Assembly (NCBI RefSeq): GCF_015555905.1
Contig: NZ_JADNLK010000012.1
Location: 1 to 64,000 of the forward strand
From: Clostridium sp. D43t1_170807_H7
Lineage (GTDB): Bacteria > Bacillota > Clostridia > Clostridiales > Clostridiaceae
Length of the DNA: 64,000 bases
Direction of reading: 5' to 3'
Part shown: in pieces, positions 17,217 to 26,657 of the stretch
Position numbering within the stretch: the stretch's first letter is position 1
Layout of the letters: the number at the start of each line of letters is the position of its first letter
Made by a program: the position numbers and the translations under genes
Notes under the pieces: model-generated
What the model was told of the DNA's origin: nothing
What the model saw: the letters and a program-made list of their open reading frames with translations, nothing else
The model's database searches: none

Positions 17217-18053
17217 TTAGATAAAGAGTGATTTAATTTCGGTTAAGTGTTTTGTTGCTAGGTCATAACCATGATCATAGCTAGATTTTAGTTTGTTAAC
17301 ATCTTTTTCAAAGCTCTCTAATTTATATTCAGGTCTTAATATTATTGCTTTACCTTGCTTTTCAAGTTCTTCGCAGAATTTTACAGTTTCATTGTAAGAT
17401 TCATGTCTAGTTAAAAAAGCATTTTTTAAATTAGGATATTTATGATTTAATAATTTAGATACAATAACATTCTTTTTACTTAGATCCTTTTTATATCCTT
17501 TGGGTTGAGTAAGGACTATTAAATGCTTTTCATTTCCATCAGCAATTGCTTTTCTTATTGGAATAGGATCACAAAGTCCACCATCATAATATTCATTATC
17601 ATTTATTTTTATAACAGGGAAAAATATTGGAAGAGCACAAGTTGCTCTAAGGGATGTAGCTTTATTATCAAGGTCTTTTCCATCTAAATATTCTGTCTTA
17701 CCAGTTTTAGCATTAGTAACTCCAATTAAAACTTTACCTGTATATTTTTTATAAGTATCCATATCAAATGGTACTAACTTATTAGGTATTTCATCAAAAA
17801 CAAAATCTAATCCAAATAGACTTTTACATTTAAGAAAATTTCTATATCCTAAATATCTTTTATCATTTCTATATTTAGTTAGAACCTCAAGATTACGTCC
17901 CTTTTGTTTAGAAATATATGAGATTCCATTAGTTATTCCAGCAGAAACACCTATGCAATAAGGGAAGATAATATCATTATCAAGTAATGCATCCATTACT
18001 CCTGCACTAAAAATTGGTCTAAAAGTTCCACCTTCTAAAATTAAACTTGGCAT
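17217..18053 (-). CDS. patatin-like phospholipase
   Basis: This 278-residue protein has the patatin Ser-Asp dyad: oxyanion loop GGTFR (8-12), nucleophile elbow GVSAG with Ser37, and DGG with Asp157. It resembles the YjjU/RssA-like bacterial patatins, which hydrolyse acyl ester bonds of lipids. There is no signal peptide or membrane helix, so it should be cytoplasmic or peripheral. AAGGAG sits just before the ATG at 18053. The 3' end abuts the palindromic repeat at 17216. Physiological substrate is unknown. Confidence 0.87.
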   Translation of the reverse strand: MPSLILEGGTFRPIFSAGVMDALLDNDIIFPYCIGVSAGITNGISYISKQKGRNLEVLTKYRNDKRYLGYRNFLKCKSLFGLDFVFDEIPNKLVPFDMDTYKKYTGKVLIGVTNAKTGKTEYLDGKDLDNKATSLRATCALPIFFPVIKINDNEYYDGGLCDPIPIRKAIADGNEKHLIVLTQPKGYKKDLSKKNVIVSKLLNHKYPNLKNAFLTRHESYNETVKFCEELEKQGKAIILRPEYKLESFEKDVNKLKSSYDHGYDLATKHLTEIKSLFI

Positions 18054-18239
18054 AAAGTGACTCCTTTCTAAAAGTTCTTATTTAGTAATTATAAAACAAA
18101 ATAAATTTTATTACAAATATTGTAGTTAAATAGGTGAATTAATATTTTCTATTTAATATAAAATAAAAATAGATTATAATATAAGTAAAATATTATAGTT
18201 TATATATTATATAGTAGATAATTTAAGAGGGTGTAGTTA

Positions 18240-18626
18240 TTGTTTTTTATAGGTATATTTGGAATAGATAATAAAATAAAAGAAATTAAAATTTTAACTA
18301 GCTTCTCTTGTAAAAATTGTAACATTTCAAATGGAGCAAAGTTAATTAAATCTTATAATTTCTTTCATTTTTTCTTTATACCATTATTTAAATGGAATGA
18401 GGAATATTATGTAATTTGTAATGGATGTAAATCTTCTTTTAGTATTTCTAAGGAAAAGGGAAAAGAAATTGAAAGAGGGGGAGATGTAGAAGTTACATAT
18501 TGGGATTTGAAAGAAATAAATAATAATTATGAAAGTTATTATATAGTAAAAAGATGTTCTAGATGTAATAGAGAAGTTGAAGATAATTTTGAATATTGTC
18601 CTTATTGTGGTGAGAAAATTAGATAG
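18240..18626 (+). CDS. double zinc-ribbon protein
   Basis: This 128-residue protein starts at TTG 18240 with GAGGG eight bases upstream. The N-terminus MFFIGIFG followed by CKNC ... CNGC is the zinc_ribbon_15-like pattern, and a hydrophobic FFHFFFIPLFKW stretch lies between the knuckles. A second zinc ribbon at the C-terminus (CSRC ... CPYC, about 104-124) is of the rubredoxin-like/DZR type. Function is unknown; such proteins usually bind protein or nucleic acid. A terminator follows at 18657. Confidence 0.7.
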   Translation: MFFIGIFGIDNKIKEIKILTSFSCKNCNISNGAKLIKSYNFFHFFFIPLFKWNEEYYVICNGCKSSFSISKEKGKEIERGGDVEVTYWDLKEINNNYESYYIVKRCSRCNREVEDNFEYCPYCGEKIR

Positions 18627-18656
18627 TCCATATTGATATAATTTTATTTAGACAAG

Positions 18657-18692
18657 GATGTCTTTATCATATAGATAGAGACATCTTTTTTA
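18657..18692 (+). terminator. intrinsic terminator
   Basis: GATGTCTTTATC / GATAGAGACATC stem plus TTTTTT. Confidence 0.85.
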
Positions 18693-18778
18693 ATTTTTTT
18701 TATTATAAATTTATATAAAATGTATTATAATAGACAAGTAAATTTGGATAAAAGTACTAAAATTGGGTGGAGGTAATA

Positions 18779-19795
18779 ATGAAGAAAAAGATAATAAGAA
18801 ATATTATATTGGTAGTTTTTGTGAGTGCTGTTATGTATTCATTAATAGTAAGTAGGCCTAAAAACATAACAATAGAAGTTGATGGAGTTACTATAGAGCA
18901 TAAAAGTACATGCGGTAATATAAAAGAAGTAATTGATGAATTAAATATAAACTTGAATAAGGAAGATAAAATAAATTATAGTCTTGAGTCTAAAGTTAAA
19001 AATAATCAAAATATAGTAATTAATAGAATTAATAAAAAAGAAGAAGAAGTAATTGAAAAAATTGATTTTAATGAGGTAGTAGTAAAAGATTATAAGAGTG
19101 CTATGGGTGAAATCAAAGTTATTTCAGAGGGAGTTCAAGGAGAAAATAAAAAGATTTACACAGTAACTTATGAAGATGGCAAAGAAGTTGAGAGGGTTTT
19201 AAAAAGTGAAGAAATCATACAGGAACCTTTAGATAAGATAGTATCAGAAGGAATTTTTGATGAAAATAGTTTAACTGTTTGTGTAAATAAAAATAGAACT
19301 TTATCTTCAGATTATAAGCCAGAGGATTTGGTTTTACCTAATGTTAGGACTATGAATAGTAAAAATAGTTTATATATGAGAGAAGAAGCTGCTAGAGCAT
19401 TAGAAGATTTATTTAATGCAGCAGAAGAGGAAGGATTATATTTATATGCTGTATCTGGGTACAGATCATATAGAACACAGAAGAGTATATATAATCCATA
19501 TAGTGGATATTCAGCTCCGCCAGGAGCTAGTGAGCATCAATTAGGATTAGCAATGGATATAACCTTAGCTGAATATGGAGGAAAACTTTATGTTAAGTTT
19601 GGTCAAAGTGAAGAAGGCGTGTGGGTAAAGGAAAATGCACATAAATATGGCTTTATTATAAGATATTTAGAAGGGAAAGAGGATATAACAGGATATAATT
19701 ATGAGCCGTGGCATCTTAGATATTTAGGAATAAATCTTGCAACAGAGTTATATGAAAGAGGGATTACATTAGAAGAATATTATGGTGAATATTAA
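18779..19795 (+). CDS. secreted VanY-type D,D-carboxypeptidase with DUF348 and G5 domains
   Basis: This 338-residue protein starts at ATG 18779 after GGAGGT; an in-frame GTG at 18767 is inside that site. An N-terminal membrane anchor (about 6-25) is followed by a DUF348-like segment (ITIEVDGVTIEHKST), a G5-like domain (about 85-150; GVQGENKKIYTVTYEDGKEV) and the peptidase domain. The VanY zinc motifs are present: SGYRSYRTQ, SEHQLGLAMDI (SxHxxGxAxD) and EPWHLRY (ExxH). It should trim terminal D-Ala from peptidoglycan stems outside the cell. No van resistance genes are adjacent, so a wall-maintenance or sporulation role is more likely. Confidence 0.87.
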   Translation: MKKKIIRNIILVVFVSAVMYSLIVSRPKNITIEVDGVTIEHKSTCGNIKEVIDELNINLNKEDKINYSLESKVKNNQNIVINRINKKEEEVIEKIDFNEVVVKDYKSAMGEIKVISEGVQGENKKIYTVTYEDGKEVERVLKSEEIIQEPLDKIVSEGIFDENSLTVCVNKNRTLSSDYKPEDLVLPNVRTMNSKNSLYMREEAARALEDLFNAAEEEGLYLYAVSGYRSYRTQKSIYNPYSGYSAPPGASEHQLGLAMDITLAEYGGKLYVKFGQSEEGVWVKENAHKYGFIIRYLEGKEDITGYNYEPWHLRYLGINLATELYERGITLEEYYGEY

Positions 19796-19902
19796 TTTGA
19801 AATTAAGATAATTTTTAGGTTATTAAGTAGACCTATTAATCCTATAAAATGAAAGTTAATCATATAATTTTAATAACCATAACTTAGAGAGGAGGGGATG
19901 TT

Positions 19903-20322
19903 ATGTATTGTAGGGATTGTGGCCAGCTTATAAGCAACGATAGTTTAAAGTGTACAAATTGTGGAACTAGAAAGGGTCTAGGAGATAATTATTGTTATAG
20001 ATGTGGATCACGAATAAAGAGCCATAGTATAGAAGTTTGTGAATTTTGTGGTGCAAAGTTAAATAATAATATAGATGAATTAAATATAAAGATAAAAAAT
20101 AAATTACTGGCAGGATTATTGGCACTTTTCTTAGGTGGTATGGGCATACATAGATTTTATCTAGGATATATTAAGATTGGGATAGTGCAATTAAGTTTGT
20201 GGGTTTTAGGATATTTTACTGGTGATATAACATGGGTTATTGTTCAAATATGGGCTCTAATAGAATCTATATTAATATTTTTAGGAAAGATAAAAGATTC
20301 AGAAGGAAATGATTTAGAATAA
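19903..20322 (+). CDS. zinc-ribbon plus TM2-domain protein
   Basis: The 139-residue protein has four CxxC pairs in the first 55 residues (CRDC, CTNC, CYRC, CEFC), i.e. two zinc ribbons. A TM2 domain follows (about 65-130): two membrane helices around the motif LALFLGGMGIHRFYLGY. TM2 proteins are widespread small membrane proteins of unclear role. The start has GAGGAGGGG seven bases upstream. It ends at a bidirectional terminator shared with the MFS gene. Confidence 0.82.
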   Translation: MYCRDCGQLISNDSLKCTNCGTRKGLGDNYCYRCGSRIKSHSIEVCEFCGAKLNNNIDELNIKIKNKLLAGLLALFLGGMGIHRFYLGYIKIGIVQLSLWVLGYFTGDITWVIVQIWALIESILIFLGKIKDSEGNDLE

Positions 20323-20342
20323 ATAATATAATAGTTAAGAAA

Positions 20343-20371
20343 AAGAATACGGTTATTAAAACCGTATTCTT
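20343..20371. terminator. bidirectional intrinsic terminator
   Basis: Perfect 12-bp stem AAGAATACGGTT / AACCGTATTCTT. The right arm overlaps the stop codon of the minus-strand MFS gene. Confidence 0.85.
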
Positions 20372-21782
20372 AATCTTTAACTACTATTTCTTTCTTTTTT
20401 ATTACAAAGAAAGCAATTATGAGACCTAGTAATGTTAATGCAGCAGTACAAGCAAATGAAATATTCATTCCATATACTTGGGCTTTAGCTGGATCTGTAT
20501 ATCCAGATGAAATTGTGGATTTACTCATCAAGGTTACTATTAAAGAAGTACCAATAGAGCCGGCTACTTGTCTTAAAGTATTATTAGCAGCATTACCATG
20601 AGAATATAAATTTTTATGTAATGAATTTAATGCAGATGTTGATAATGGCATAAGAAGCATAGATATTCCTAACATTCTTATAGCATAAATAGAAATTATA
20701 TAAATTAAAGGAGTAGATACTGATAAAAATGAAAGGCCAAAAGTACCTAAAGTTAAAATTGTTAACCCTGTTAGTGCAAGATATCTAGCTCCAAATTTAT
20801 CAAAAAGCTTACCTGTAATAGGATTCATAATTCCCATGACAATTGCACCAGGCATTAAAGTTAATCCAGTATCAAAGGCTGAAGAGCCTCTAACATCTTC
20901 AAGATACATAGGAAGTATCAGTTCTGATGATATTAATCCTGCATAAGCTATCATTGAAATTATGGTAGAAAATGTGAAAACGGTGCTTTTAAATACAGCT
21001 AAATTAAGCATAGGTTCATCCATATTTAGTTGTCGCCATACAAAAATTATAAGAAAAACTATACCTATGATTAATGGTAAATATACCCTCATATCGGTCC
21101 AACTATAATTTCCAGCATTACTAAATCCAAAAAGTAATCCACCAAATCCAATAGTAGATCCAATAAATGAAATAATATCAAAGTGTACAGAGTTATTTTC
21201 AGTTACATTCTTTAATAAAAAGTATCCTAATATTAAATCTAAGATAGCAAATGGAAGAGTTACATAAAATAAATATCTCCAAGGATAAATATTTATTATC
21301 CAGCCAGATAATGTAGGTCCTATAGCTGGAGCAAAAGCAAGGACTATACCAACTATTCCCATAGCAAATCCTCTTTTTTCTATTGGAAAAATAATCATAA
21401 ATACTGTCTGCATTAAAGGGATGATTATTCCACTAGCTAAGCCTTGAATAAGTCTAGCTGTTAAAAGCATTGTAAAGTTATTTGCAAATGCACCAATAAT
21501 TGTTCCAATAGTAAATAATCCAATAGATACAAAAAAAAGGGTTCTATTTTTAAATTTATCTATAAGAAAGGCAGTAAATGGAATAATTATACCAGTGGCA
21601 AGCATATAACCTGTACTTAACCATTGTGCAGTTGAGACACTTATATTTAAATCTTTCATTATATCTGACAATGCTACATTCATAAATGTACTGTTTAAAT
21701 AGCAAATAAAAGCTCCTAAAAGAAATACTCCTGCAATTATAATTACATTGTAGTCTTTATCTTTGGTTGATGCTTGAGTCAT
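20370..21782 (-). CDS. MFS drug exporter, DHA2 (EmrB/QacA) family
   Basis: This 470-residue membrane protein has about 14 helices, the DHA2 layout. Signatures include the motif C-like segment (GLVL or IVLAFAPAIGPTLSGWII) on helix 5 and the N-terminal QWLSTGYMLATGIIIP. These pumps export lipophilic cations and drugs using the proton gradient. It stands alone, without an adjacent TetR/MarR regulator or EmrA-like partner, as is usual in Gram-positives. TGAGGTGAT lies just before the ATG at 21782. Substrate cannot be told from sequence. Confidence 0.88.
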   Translation of the reverse strand: MTQASTKDKDYNVIIIAGVFLLGAFICYLNSTFMNVALSDIMKDLNISVSTAQWLSTGYMLATGIIIPFTAFLIDKFKNRTLFFVSIGLFTIGTIIGAFANNFTMLLTARLIQGLASGIIIPLMQTVFMIIFPIEKRGFAMGIVGIVLAFAPAIGPTLSGWIINIYPWRYLFYVTLPFAILDLILGYFLLKNVTENNSVHFDIISFIGSTIGFGGLLFGFSNAGNYSWTDMRVYLPLIIGIVFLIIFVWRQLNMDEPMLNLAVFKSTVFTFSTIISMIAYAGLISSELILPMYLEDVRGSSAFDTGLTLMPGAIVMGIMNPITGKLFDKFGARYLALTGLTILTLGTFGLSFLSVSTPLIYIISIYAIRMLGISMLLMPLSTSALNSLHKNLYSHGNAANNTLRQVAGSIGTSLIVTLMSKSTISSGYTDPAKAQVYGMNISFACTAALTLLGLIIAFFVIKKKEIVVKD

Positions 21783-21987
21783 ATAATCACCTCAAAATTT
21801 ATATTATATAATTATATTTCCAAAAGTGAGAATAGATTATACTAGATAAATTTGAAAAAGAATTGCGTCAAATGATAAACATAATTTTTGTTGTATTTTT
21901 TTGGAAAAATAATATATGTGAAATTATTAGAGTTTTTTTGCAAGTTAACTGTAATAAAAAATGAATAATTTCACAATACAGAAAATG

Positions 21988-22017
21988 TTTACAATGAATC
22001 GGAGTTTTACTTATAAT
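21988..22017 (+). promoter_or_regulatory. promoter of the pullulanase gene
   Basis: TTTACA (21988-21993), 18-bp spacer and perfect TATAAT (22012-22017). This puts the start near 22024, about 50 nt before the ATG. Confidence 0.65.
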
Positions 22018-22076
22018 GAAATATGTAAAATAACTTATTAAATGTTACTTAATAAGATGCAATGGGAGGAAAATTT

Positions 22077-25000
22077 ATGAGAAAATTTAAGAGAGCTTTG
22101 GCTGCTATATTAAGTTTAATGATGTGTATAGCCTTCATTCAACTACCAATTTCAGTCCAAGCTGTTGAAAATCCAGAAGTAAGTGTTAAAGCTTCTGAAG
22201 AGGTCTATGTAAAAATTAGATATAATAGACCAGATGGCAATTATGATGGTTGGAACCTATGGGTTTGGGAAGCAGGAAAAGATGGTCAACGTGTTGATTT
22301 TATAGGTGAAGATCAAGAGGGTAAATTTGCTGTTGTAAAAACATCAAAAGATGCAGGGCAATTAGGGTATATTCTTCGTAGAAGCGAACAGGGTAATGAA
22401 TGGGCTGAAAATTATTTTGGAGCTGATAAGTTTGTAGATTTAGATAATGGGGATACAGAAGTTATTATAAATCATAAAGATGAAGATAAAGATGTAGAAT
22501 TAAAGGAAATAAATAGAGATTTTGAAAAAGTAACTTTAAATGTACATTACTATAGATTCAACAATGATTATGATGAGTGGGATGTATGGGCTTGGTTAGA
22601 TCCAAATCACGGAGGAGATGGACATGCATTTACTGGTGAAGATGATTTTGGAAAAACTACTTCAATAGTATATGAAAATGTAGTTGATGCAAGAGAAGAG
22701 GGAATAGGTATCATTATTAGAAAGCCAGATTGGTCAGCTAAGGATATTGAATTTGATAGATTTATTAATTTAGCTTATGCAAATAATAATGGTGAAATAA
22801 ATGCATATTTAGTTCAAAGTAATTCTGAAATAGTTTTTACTGCTGAAGATGCAGTTAAGGATTTAGCGATAACAAGTGCTAAAATAGATTCATTAAATGA
22901 AATTAGTTTTATTACTAACGTAAAGATGAGTAAAGATTTAAATGTAGAAAATGTAACATTAAAGGAAAATGGAGAAGTAATAAAGGTTAAGAGCTTAGAA
23001 ATTAATGAAAATTTAACTTCAGGTAAAATAGTAACAGAAAAAGATTTAAGCTTAACTAATGAGTATAATTTAGAGATAGATGGATATCTTAGCAAAGATG
23101 TAACATTAGGTAAGATATTTAATTCAGATGAATTTGCAGACTTATATCATTACAATGGAGAATTAGGAGCTTTATATTCAAAAGAAAAGACAAGCTTTGT
23201 TTTATGGTCTCCAACTGCAACAAGTGTTAAGTTAGCATTATTTGATGCAGGAAATGGTGTAGATGCTAAAGAAGTTAAAGAAATGGCTAAAGGTGAAAAT
23301 GGAATTTGGACTGTAGACGTTGATACAGACTTAAATGGAACTTATTACACTTACTTAGTAACTAATAATGGAGTAGAAAAAGAAGTTACAGATCCATATG
23401 CAAAAGCTGTTGGAGTAAATGGTAATAGAGCAATGGTTATTGATTTAAGTTCAACTAATCCAGAAGGTTGGGAAAATGATGTTAAGCCAGAGTTTATAGA
23501 TGCTACAGATGCTATAATTTATGAGCTACACATAAGAGATTTCACAATCGATAATTCATCTGGTGCTTCTATGGAAGTTCAAGGAAAGTACAATGGTATG
23601 TGGGAATCAGGTACAACTTTATTTGGCAATGGCGATATAAAAACGGGAATAGATCATTTAGTAGAATTAGGAATAACTCATGTACACTTATTACCTACTT
23701 TTGATCATAGATCAATAGATGAAACAAAATTAGATCAAGCACAATATAACTGGGGTTATGATCCTCAAAACTATAATGTACCAGAAGGTTCTTATTCTTC
23801 AGATCCTTATAGTGCAGAAGTTAGAGTTGAAGAATTTAAGAAAATGGTAATGGAACTTCATAAGGTTGGAATTAGAGTAGTAATGGATGTTGTTTATAAT
23901 CATACAGGTGCTACAGCTGATTCTCACTTAAATTTAGCAGTTCCAGATTACTATTATAGACAAAATAGTGATGGTGGTTTTTCTAATGGATCTGGATGTG
24001 GAAATGAATTAGCATCTGAACGTTCAATGGTTAGAAAAATGATGGTAGATTCAGTTAAATATTGGGCTGAAGAATATCATATTGATGGATTTAGATTTGA
24101 TTTAATGGCACTTCATGACATAACAACAATGAAAGAAATAAGAACTACTTTAAATGAAGTAGATGAAAGTATATTAGTATATGGAGAAGGTTGGACTGGT
24201 GGAGATTCACCATTATCAAGTGAAGAACAAGCATTAAAAGTTAATACTGTTAAATATGGAGACTTACAAATAGCTGCATTTAGTGATGATATGAGAGATG
24301 CTATAAAAGGACACGTGTTTGAAGATGCTACTCCTGGATTTGTAAATGGATTTGATGGACTTGAAGATGTTATAAAATTTGGTATAGTTGCATCAACACA
24401 AAATGACCAAGTTGAATATACAGGAGGACCAAATCAATATTCAGGTTATGGAACTACTGCATGGGCAAATCAACCATATCAAACTGTAAATTATGCATCA
24501 GCACATGATAATTTAACTTTATGGGATAAGTTACAAACTACTAATCCAGATGCAACAGAAGAAGAACTTTTAGCTATGAATAAAATGTCTGCAGCTCTTG
24601 TATTAACTTCACAGGGTATTCCTTTCTTCCAAGCTGGGGAAGAAATAGCTAGAACAAAGGTTAATGAAGATGGAAGCTTTAATCATAACAGCTATAATGC
24701 ACCAGATAGTGTAAATAAAATTGAGTGGACAAGAAAAGAAGAATATAATGATTTATTTGAGTACTATAAGGGGTTAATAACTTTAAGAAAATCTCATAAG
24801 TCATTTAGAATGAATACAACTAGTGATATACAATCAGCACTTAACTTCTTAGATGTTACTGACTCAAATGTTGTTGCGTATACTTTAAATGGTGAACAAA
24901 CAAATGATTCATGGGATAATATTGCTGTAATATTTAACTCTAATGAAAATCTAGTTGAAGTAGAGTTACCTTCAAGTGATTGGACAATAGTAGTAAATGG

Positions 25001-25505
25001 TGAGAAAGCTGGAGTTGAATCATTAGGAACTGTTGATGGAAATAAAGTAGTTGTTCCTGCAAAAGCATCTTATGTTTTAGTAGATACTAATAGTTATAAT
25101 GAATCTCTTAACGATGATGAAGAAGAAAAAGAACCATCAGTAGATGTAGATCCAGAAACAAATGAGAAACCAGTTATTAATGCTGAGGATTTAGAATTAA
25201 AAGTTGGAGATAAATTTGATGCATTAAATGGAGTTACTGCATCTGATAAGGAAGATGGAGATTTAACTTCTAGTATTAAAGTTGTTGAAAACACTGTAAA
25301 TACTAAAAAGGCAGGAAAATATAAAGTAACATACAAAGTTACAGATAGTGATAATAATGAAACAACTTTAACTATAAATGTAACTGTAAAAGCTAAAGAA
25401 ATTCCACAAACAGGAGGAAGAAATTCTTTAGTAATAGTTGCTATAGCATTAGGATTAGTTGCTTCAGGAGTATTTGTTATAAAAACTAAGAAAAGAGAAG
25501 CATAA
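22077..25505 (+). CDS. pulA: cell-wall-anchored type I pullulanase
   Basis: This 1142-residue secreted enzyme starts at ATG 22077; the ATG at 22062 overlaps the GGGAGGA ribosome site. In order it has a signal peptide (to about AVEN), two CBM41 starch-binding modules (about 43-135 and 155-255), a linker region, CBM48 (about 370-470) and the GH13 barrel (about 480-890). Pullulanase marker YNWGYDP and the four GH13 regions are present (DVVYNHTG; GFRFDLM with nucleophile Asp; VYGEGW with acid Glu; ASAHDNLTLW). Near the C-terminus are an Ig-like DUF5011 module (about 1030-1105) and a sortase signal IPQTG, then a membrane helix and KTKKREA. It cleaves alpha-1,6 branches of glycogen, starch or pullulan at the surface. 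Products suit the maltodextrin importer at 8.7-14.7 kb. Confidence 0.93.
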   Translation: MRKFKRALAAILSLMMCIAFIQLPISVQAVENPEVSVKASEEVYVKIRYNRPDGNYDGWNLWVWEAGKDGQRVDFIGEDQEGKFAVVKTSKDAGQLGYILRRSEQGNEWAENYFGADKFVDLDNGDTEVIINHKDEDKDVELKEINRDFEKVTLNVHYYRFNNDYDEWDVWAWLDPNHGGDGHAFTGEDDFGKTTSIVYENVVDAREEGIGIIIRKPDWSAKDIEFDRFINLAYANNNGEINAYLVQSNSEIVFTAEDAVKDLAITSAKIDSLNEISFITNVKMSKDLNVENVTLKENGEVIKVKSLEINENLTSGKIVTEKDLSLTNEYNLEIDGYLSKDVTLGKIFNSDEFADLYHYNGELGALYSKEKTSFVLWSPTATSVKLALFDAGNGVDAKEVKEMAKGENGIWTVDVDTDLNGTYYTYLVTNNGVEKEVTDPYAKAVGVNGNRAMVIDLSSTNPEGWENDVKPEFIDATDAIIYELHIRDFTIDNSSGASMEVQGKYNGMWESGTTLFGNGDIKTGIDHLVELGITHVHLLPTFDHRSIDETKLDQAQYNWGYDPQNYNVPEGSYSSDPYSAEVRVEEFKKMVMELHKVGIRVVMDVVYNHTGATADSHLNLAVPDYYYRQNSDGGFSNGSGCGNELASERSMVRKMMVDSVKYWAEEYHIDGFRFDLMALHDITTMKEIRTTLNEVDESILVYGEGWTGGDSPLSSEEQALKVNTVKYGDLQIAAFSDDMRDAIKGHVFEDATPGFVNGFDGLEDVIKFGIVASTQNDQVEYTGGPNQYSGYGTTAWANQPYQTVNYASAHDNLTLWDKLQTTNPDATEEELLAMNKMSAALVLTSQGIPFFQAGEEIARTKVNEDGSFNHNSYNAPDSVNKIEWTRKEEYNDLFEYYKGLITLRKSHKSFRMNTTSDIQSALNFLDVTDSNVVAYTLNGEQTNDSWDNIAVIFNSNENLVEVELPSSDWTIVVNGEKAGVESLGTVDGNKVVVPAKASYVLVDTNSYNESLNDDEEEKEPSVDVDPETNEKPVINAEDLELKVGDKFDALNGVTASDKEDGDLTSSIKVVENTVNTKKAGKYKVTYKVTDSDNNETTLTINVTVKAKEIPQTGGRNSLVIVAIALGLVASGVFVIKTKKREA

Positions 25506-25526
25506 TGTTTTATATTAAATAAAGTA

Positions 25527-25566
25527 AAAGTGGTAGAGAATAAAAATTCATCTACCACTTTTTTTA
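25527..25566. terminator. bidirectional intrinsic terminator
   Basis: AAAGTGGTAGA / TCTACCACTTT stem then a T-run, overlapping the stop region of the convergent cold-shock gene. Confidence 0.85.
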
Positions 25567-25773
25567 AAGTTTATGTACATTTATAGCCATAGGCCCTTTT
25601 TGTCCATCAGCTATGGAAAATGATACATTTTCACCTTCATGTAAAGTGTTATCAGGACCATTCTCTTTTAATTGAGAATGATGAACAAATATATCATTTC
25701 CATCATTAGCAGAAATAAAACCATAGCCTTTCTCTACATTAAACCATTTTACTGTACCAGTGTAACTTGACAT
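25564..25773 (-). CDS. cold-shock domain protein (CspA family)
   Basis: This 69-residue single-domain protein binds single-stranded RNA and DNA. RNP1 (KGYGFI) and RNP2 (DIFVHH) are intact and surrounded by the usual aromatic residues (VKWFN). Such proteins melt RNA structure and adjust translation. The ATG at 25773 follows AAGGAGA. It is monocistronic and convergent with the pullulanase gene. Confidence 0.95.
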   Translation of the reverse strand: MSSYTGTVKWFNVEKGYGFISANDGNDIFVHHSQLKENGPDNTLHEGENVSFSIADGQKGPMAINVHKL

Positions 25774-25830
25774 AAAAAAATCTCCTTAATACTTAACTAA
25801 TCTATATTAGTTTCTGCAAAAAGGTAAAGT

Positions 25831-26571
25831 TTATACCTTGGAATTTATTTTATCTATTTCGTCTTTATCCCAAATAAAAAGCTGATCTTTATTATTTAAA
25901 GCTGAGAATAGTTTATCTTTTAAATTAGGGAAAGTTCCATTAAGATTTTTAATTAACATCTTAACATCTTGTCTTTTAGTATGGCCATCAGCAGGACAAG
26001 GGTTTTTTATTATAGGATAATTATAATCTTTAACAGCCTTTTTTATCATATATTCATCGATATAAACCATAGGTCTTATTATAGTTAAATCATATTTTTC
26101 CATATAAGATTTTGGAGAGAAACAGTTAACTCTACCTTCATAAAACATAGCCATAACAAATGTTTCAACAGCATCATCTTTGTGATGACCTAAAGCAACT
26201 TTTGTACAACCTAATTTTTGAGCAGCATCATTTAATGCACCACGTCTTAGTTTTGCACAAAGAGAGCAAGGATTTTTTTCATTTCTTATATCAAATACTA
26301 TTTTTGCAATATCAGTTTGGATTTCATAAAATGGAACATCTATTTCTTTACATAATTTGTGAAGAGGTCCATTATCAACATCACCAGGATTTAAAGTTAT
26401 TGCTATAAGTTCAAATTTTGCTGGAGAGAATTTTTGGAAATTCTTTAATATGTGAAGAAGAGTGACACTATCTTTTCCACCTGATAATCCAACTGCAATT
26501 TTATCATTTTCTTGTATCATATCAAAATCATTTATAGCTTGACGAGTTTTGCTAAGTAATTTTTGCATCAT
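25831..26571 (-). CDS. TtcA-family tRNA 2-thiolation protein (paralogue 1)
   Basis: This 246-residue protein starts at ATG 26571, nine bases after CGGAGG. PP-loop SGGKDS is at 30-35, the cluster-binding pair Cys102/Cys105 in PCSLCAKLRRG, and a third Cys192 in NPCPADG. The TtcA layout adenylates C32 of tRNA and transfers sulfur through a [4Fe-4S] cluster held by three Cys. Members in Firmicutes may act on other tRNA positions or on different substrates. A second, only moderately similar, paralogue is at 46000. Confidence 0.82.
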   Translation of the reverse strand: MMQKLLSKTRQAINDFDMIQENDKIAVGLSGGKDSVTLLHILKNFQKFSPAKFELIAITLNPGDVDNGPLHKLCKEIDVPFYEIQTDIAKIVFDIRNEKNPCSLCAKLRRGALNDAAQKLGCTKVALGHHKDDAVETFVMAMFYEGRVNCFSPKSYMEKYDLTIIRPMVYIDEYMIKKAVKDYNYPIIKNPCPADGHTKRQDVKMLIKNLNGTFPNLKDKLFSALNNKDQLFIWDKDEIDKINSKV

Positions 26572-26657
26572 ATATTTTGACCTCCGAAATTTAATACTTA
26601 GATATTTTAACAAAGCACTAGTTTTTATACAAATAAAAATACAAATGAAAATCTTAA

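Noticed and set aside
21994-22011. Catabolite-responsive element in the pullulanase promoter spacer (AATCGG)
   Set aside because: Too many mismatches to the CcpA consensus.
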